Assembly: GCA_025449835.1 (NCBI GenBank)
Contig: JANWIO010000151.1
Span: forward strand, 1-34,247
Direction of reading: 5' to 3'
Length of the DNA: 34,247 bases
Source of the DNA: Vampirovibrionales bacterium
Lineage (GTDB): Bacteria; Cyanobacteriota; Vampirovibrionia; Vampirovibrionales; JAGQHJ01
The notes under the pieces were generated by a model. The model did no database searches. It saw only the letters and a program-made list of their open reading frames with translations, and was not told where the DNA came from. The position numbers and the translations under genes were made by a program. How positions within the stretch are numbered: the stretch's first letter is position 1; each line of letters begins with the position of its first letter. Of the stretch, positions 33,744 to 34,247 are shown piece after piece.

Positions 33744-34247
33744 TCAACAGAGAACCGAGATACGCTCAATAGCGCTCTCAGGCCTCTGATGAGGCTTTTT
33801 TCGGGCAGCATCAATCCTCCTCAATGCAAGCCGACGAGCAGCTTCTTGAGTGGTGACGTTTTCCTCCCTCGCTACCTTGAAAACTTCCATGGTACGGTCA
33901 TAAACCGCTTCGGTTTTTTGACGTGCCGTATCAAAGCTCAAGTGTTCAATTTCACATGCAACCATAATCACACCACCGGAATTAATCACAAAATCCGGGG
34001 CGTACAAAATATCCCGTTCTTTTAAAATTAAGCCGGAAACTTCATCCGACAGAATATTATTGGCTCCCCCTGCCACAATACTAACAGGTAATGTTTGGGC
34101 TCTCTCTGGGGTAATCACGCCACCCACTGCATTGGGCGAAAAAATATCTGCTTCAATGTCGAAAATATCATCACCCTGAACCAGGGTAATCTCTGGAAAA
34201 TTACTTTTAACCCGTTGTAGGGCAGATTCATTGACATCGGTAACCCA
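33744..34247 (-). CDS. Leucine dehydrogenase-type (Glu/Leu/Phe/Val family) amino-acid dehydrogenase, C-terminal part
   Basis: The gene runs off the right edge, so 167 residues are visible. It belongs to the NAD(P)-dependent family that reversibly deaminates branched-chain or related amino acids to 2-oxo acids. The end of the Rossmann domain is seen: VTDVNESALQRVK (the acidic D after the second strand favours NAD), ADIFSPNAVGGVI, VAGGANNILSD and ILYAPDFVINSGGVIMVA, all as in leucine dehydrogenase. The N-terminal substrate domain with the catalytic lysine lies outside the window, so substrate preference cannot be judged. The C-terminus (ESAIERISVLC) is atypical. The stop is TGA, one of very few in this window. 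Confidence 0.92.
   Translation of the reverse strand, partial: WVTDVNESALQRVKSNFPEITLVQGDDIFDIEADIFSPNAVGGVITPERAQTLPVSIVAGGANNILSDEVSGLILKERDILYAPDFVINSGGVIMVACEIEHLSFDTARQKTEAVYDRTMEVFKVAREENVTTQEAARRLALRRIDAARKKPHQRPESAIERISVLC

Noticed and set aside
1-34247. CRISPR array, insertion sequence, integrase or prophage genes
   Set aside because: No regularly spaced repeats, no transposase or integrase motifs and no terminal inverted repeats with target duplications were seen on reading through both strands.

Overview
This window reads as chromosomal DNA of a bacterium of moderate G+C content. It is packed with housekeeping genes, and no phage, transposon or CRISPR structure is visible. The combination of a folate/FAD-dependent TrmFO, an eleven-gene complex I operon without nuoEFG, a fused M16 peptidase, RarA, Maf, bL25 and several secreted or low-complexity proteins of unknown family would fit a non-photosynthetic relative of Cyanobacteria (Vampirovibrionia/Melainabacteria). 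That placement is an inference from gene content only; no marker phylogeny could be run.

Layout. 1-230: 3' end of an unrecognised gene. 363-4005 (+): an exported tandem M16 metallopeptidase overlapping homoserine kinase (thrB). 3995-5365 (-): prephenate dehydratase (pheA) and a small coiled-coil protein. 5656-7062 (+): trmFO, preceded by a 25-codon upstream ORF and overlapping nuoN tail to tail by 77 bp. 6986-17871 (-): nuoA-B-C-D-H-I-J-K-L-M-N, the quinone/peripheral-arm core and the proton-pumping membrane arm of complex I, without the NADH-oxidising module. Across the promoter gap, a 17-bp perfect palindrome carries an extended -10 element on each strand and lies between nuoA and a divergent exported TPR protein (17926-19701).

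19824-21635 (+): an unrecognised protein with a Cys/His/Asp arrangement like papain-fold peptidases. Its frame is cut by one in-frame TGA and then continues for 128 codons. 21656-22294 (-): an exported protein of unknown family. 22414-22659 (+): secG. 22725-24581 (-): rarA-maf. 24656-28711 (+): a 1351-residue, very acidic protein with what looks like a decayed HerA/FtsK-type ATPase head and a PcrA/UvrD-type C-terminal domain. 28766-31651 (+): ileS, with HIGT in place of HIGH and a hairpin that contains its ribosome binding site.

31748-32413 (+): a stand-alone LPD29-like protein. 32423-32650 (-): the severed C-terminus of a glycosyltransferase, with otherwise nearly empty DNA upstream to 33064. 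33065-33463 (-): ribosomal protein bL25. 33744-34247 (-): the C-terminal part of a leucine-dehydrogenase-type enzyme that runs off the window.

Functional themes are respiration (nuo), amino-acid metabolism (thrB, pheA, leucine dehydrogenase), translation and tRNA modification (trmFO, ileS, bL25), genome maintenance (rarA, maf, possibly the acidic protein) and envelope/export (M16 peptidase, secG, TPR protein, 22294 protein). The best candidates for undescribed biology are the 1351-residue protein and the TGA-interrupted Cys/His/Asp protein.
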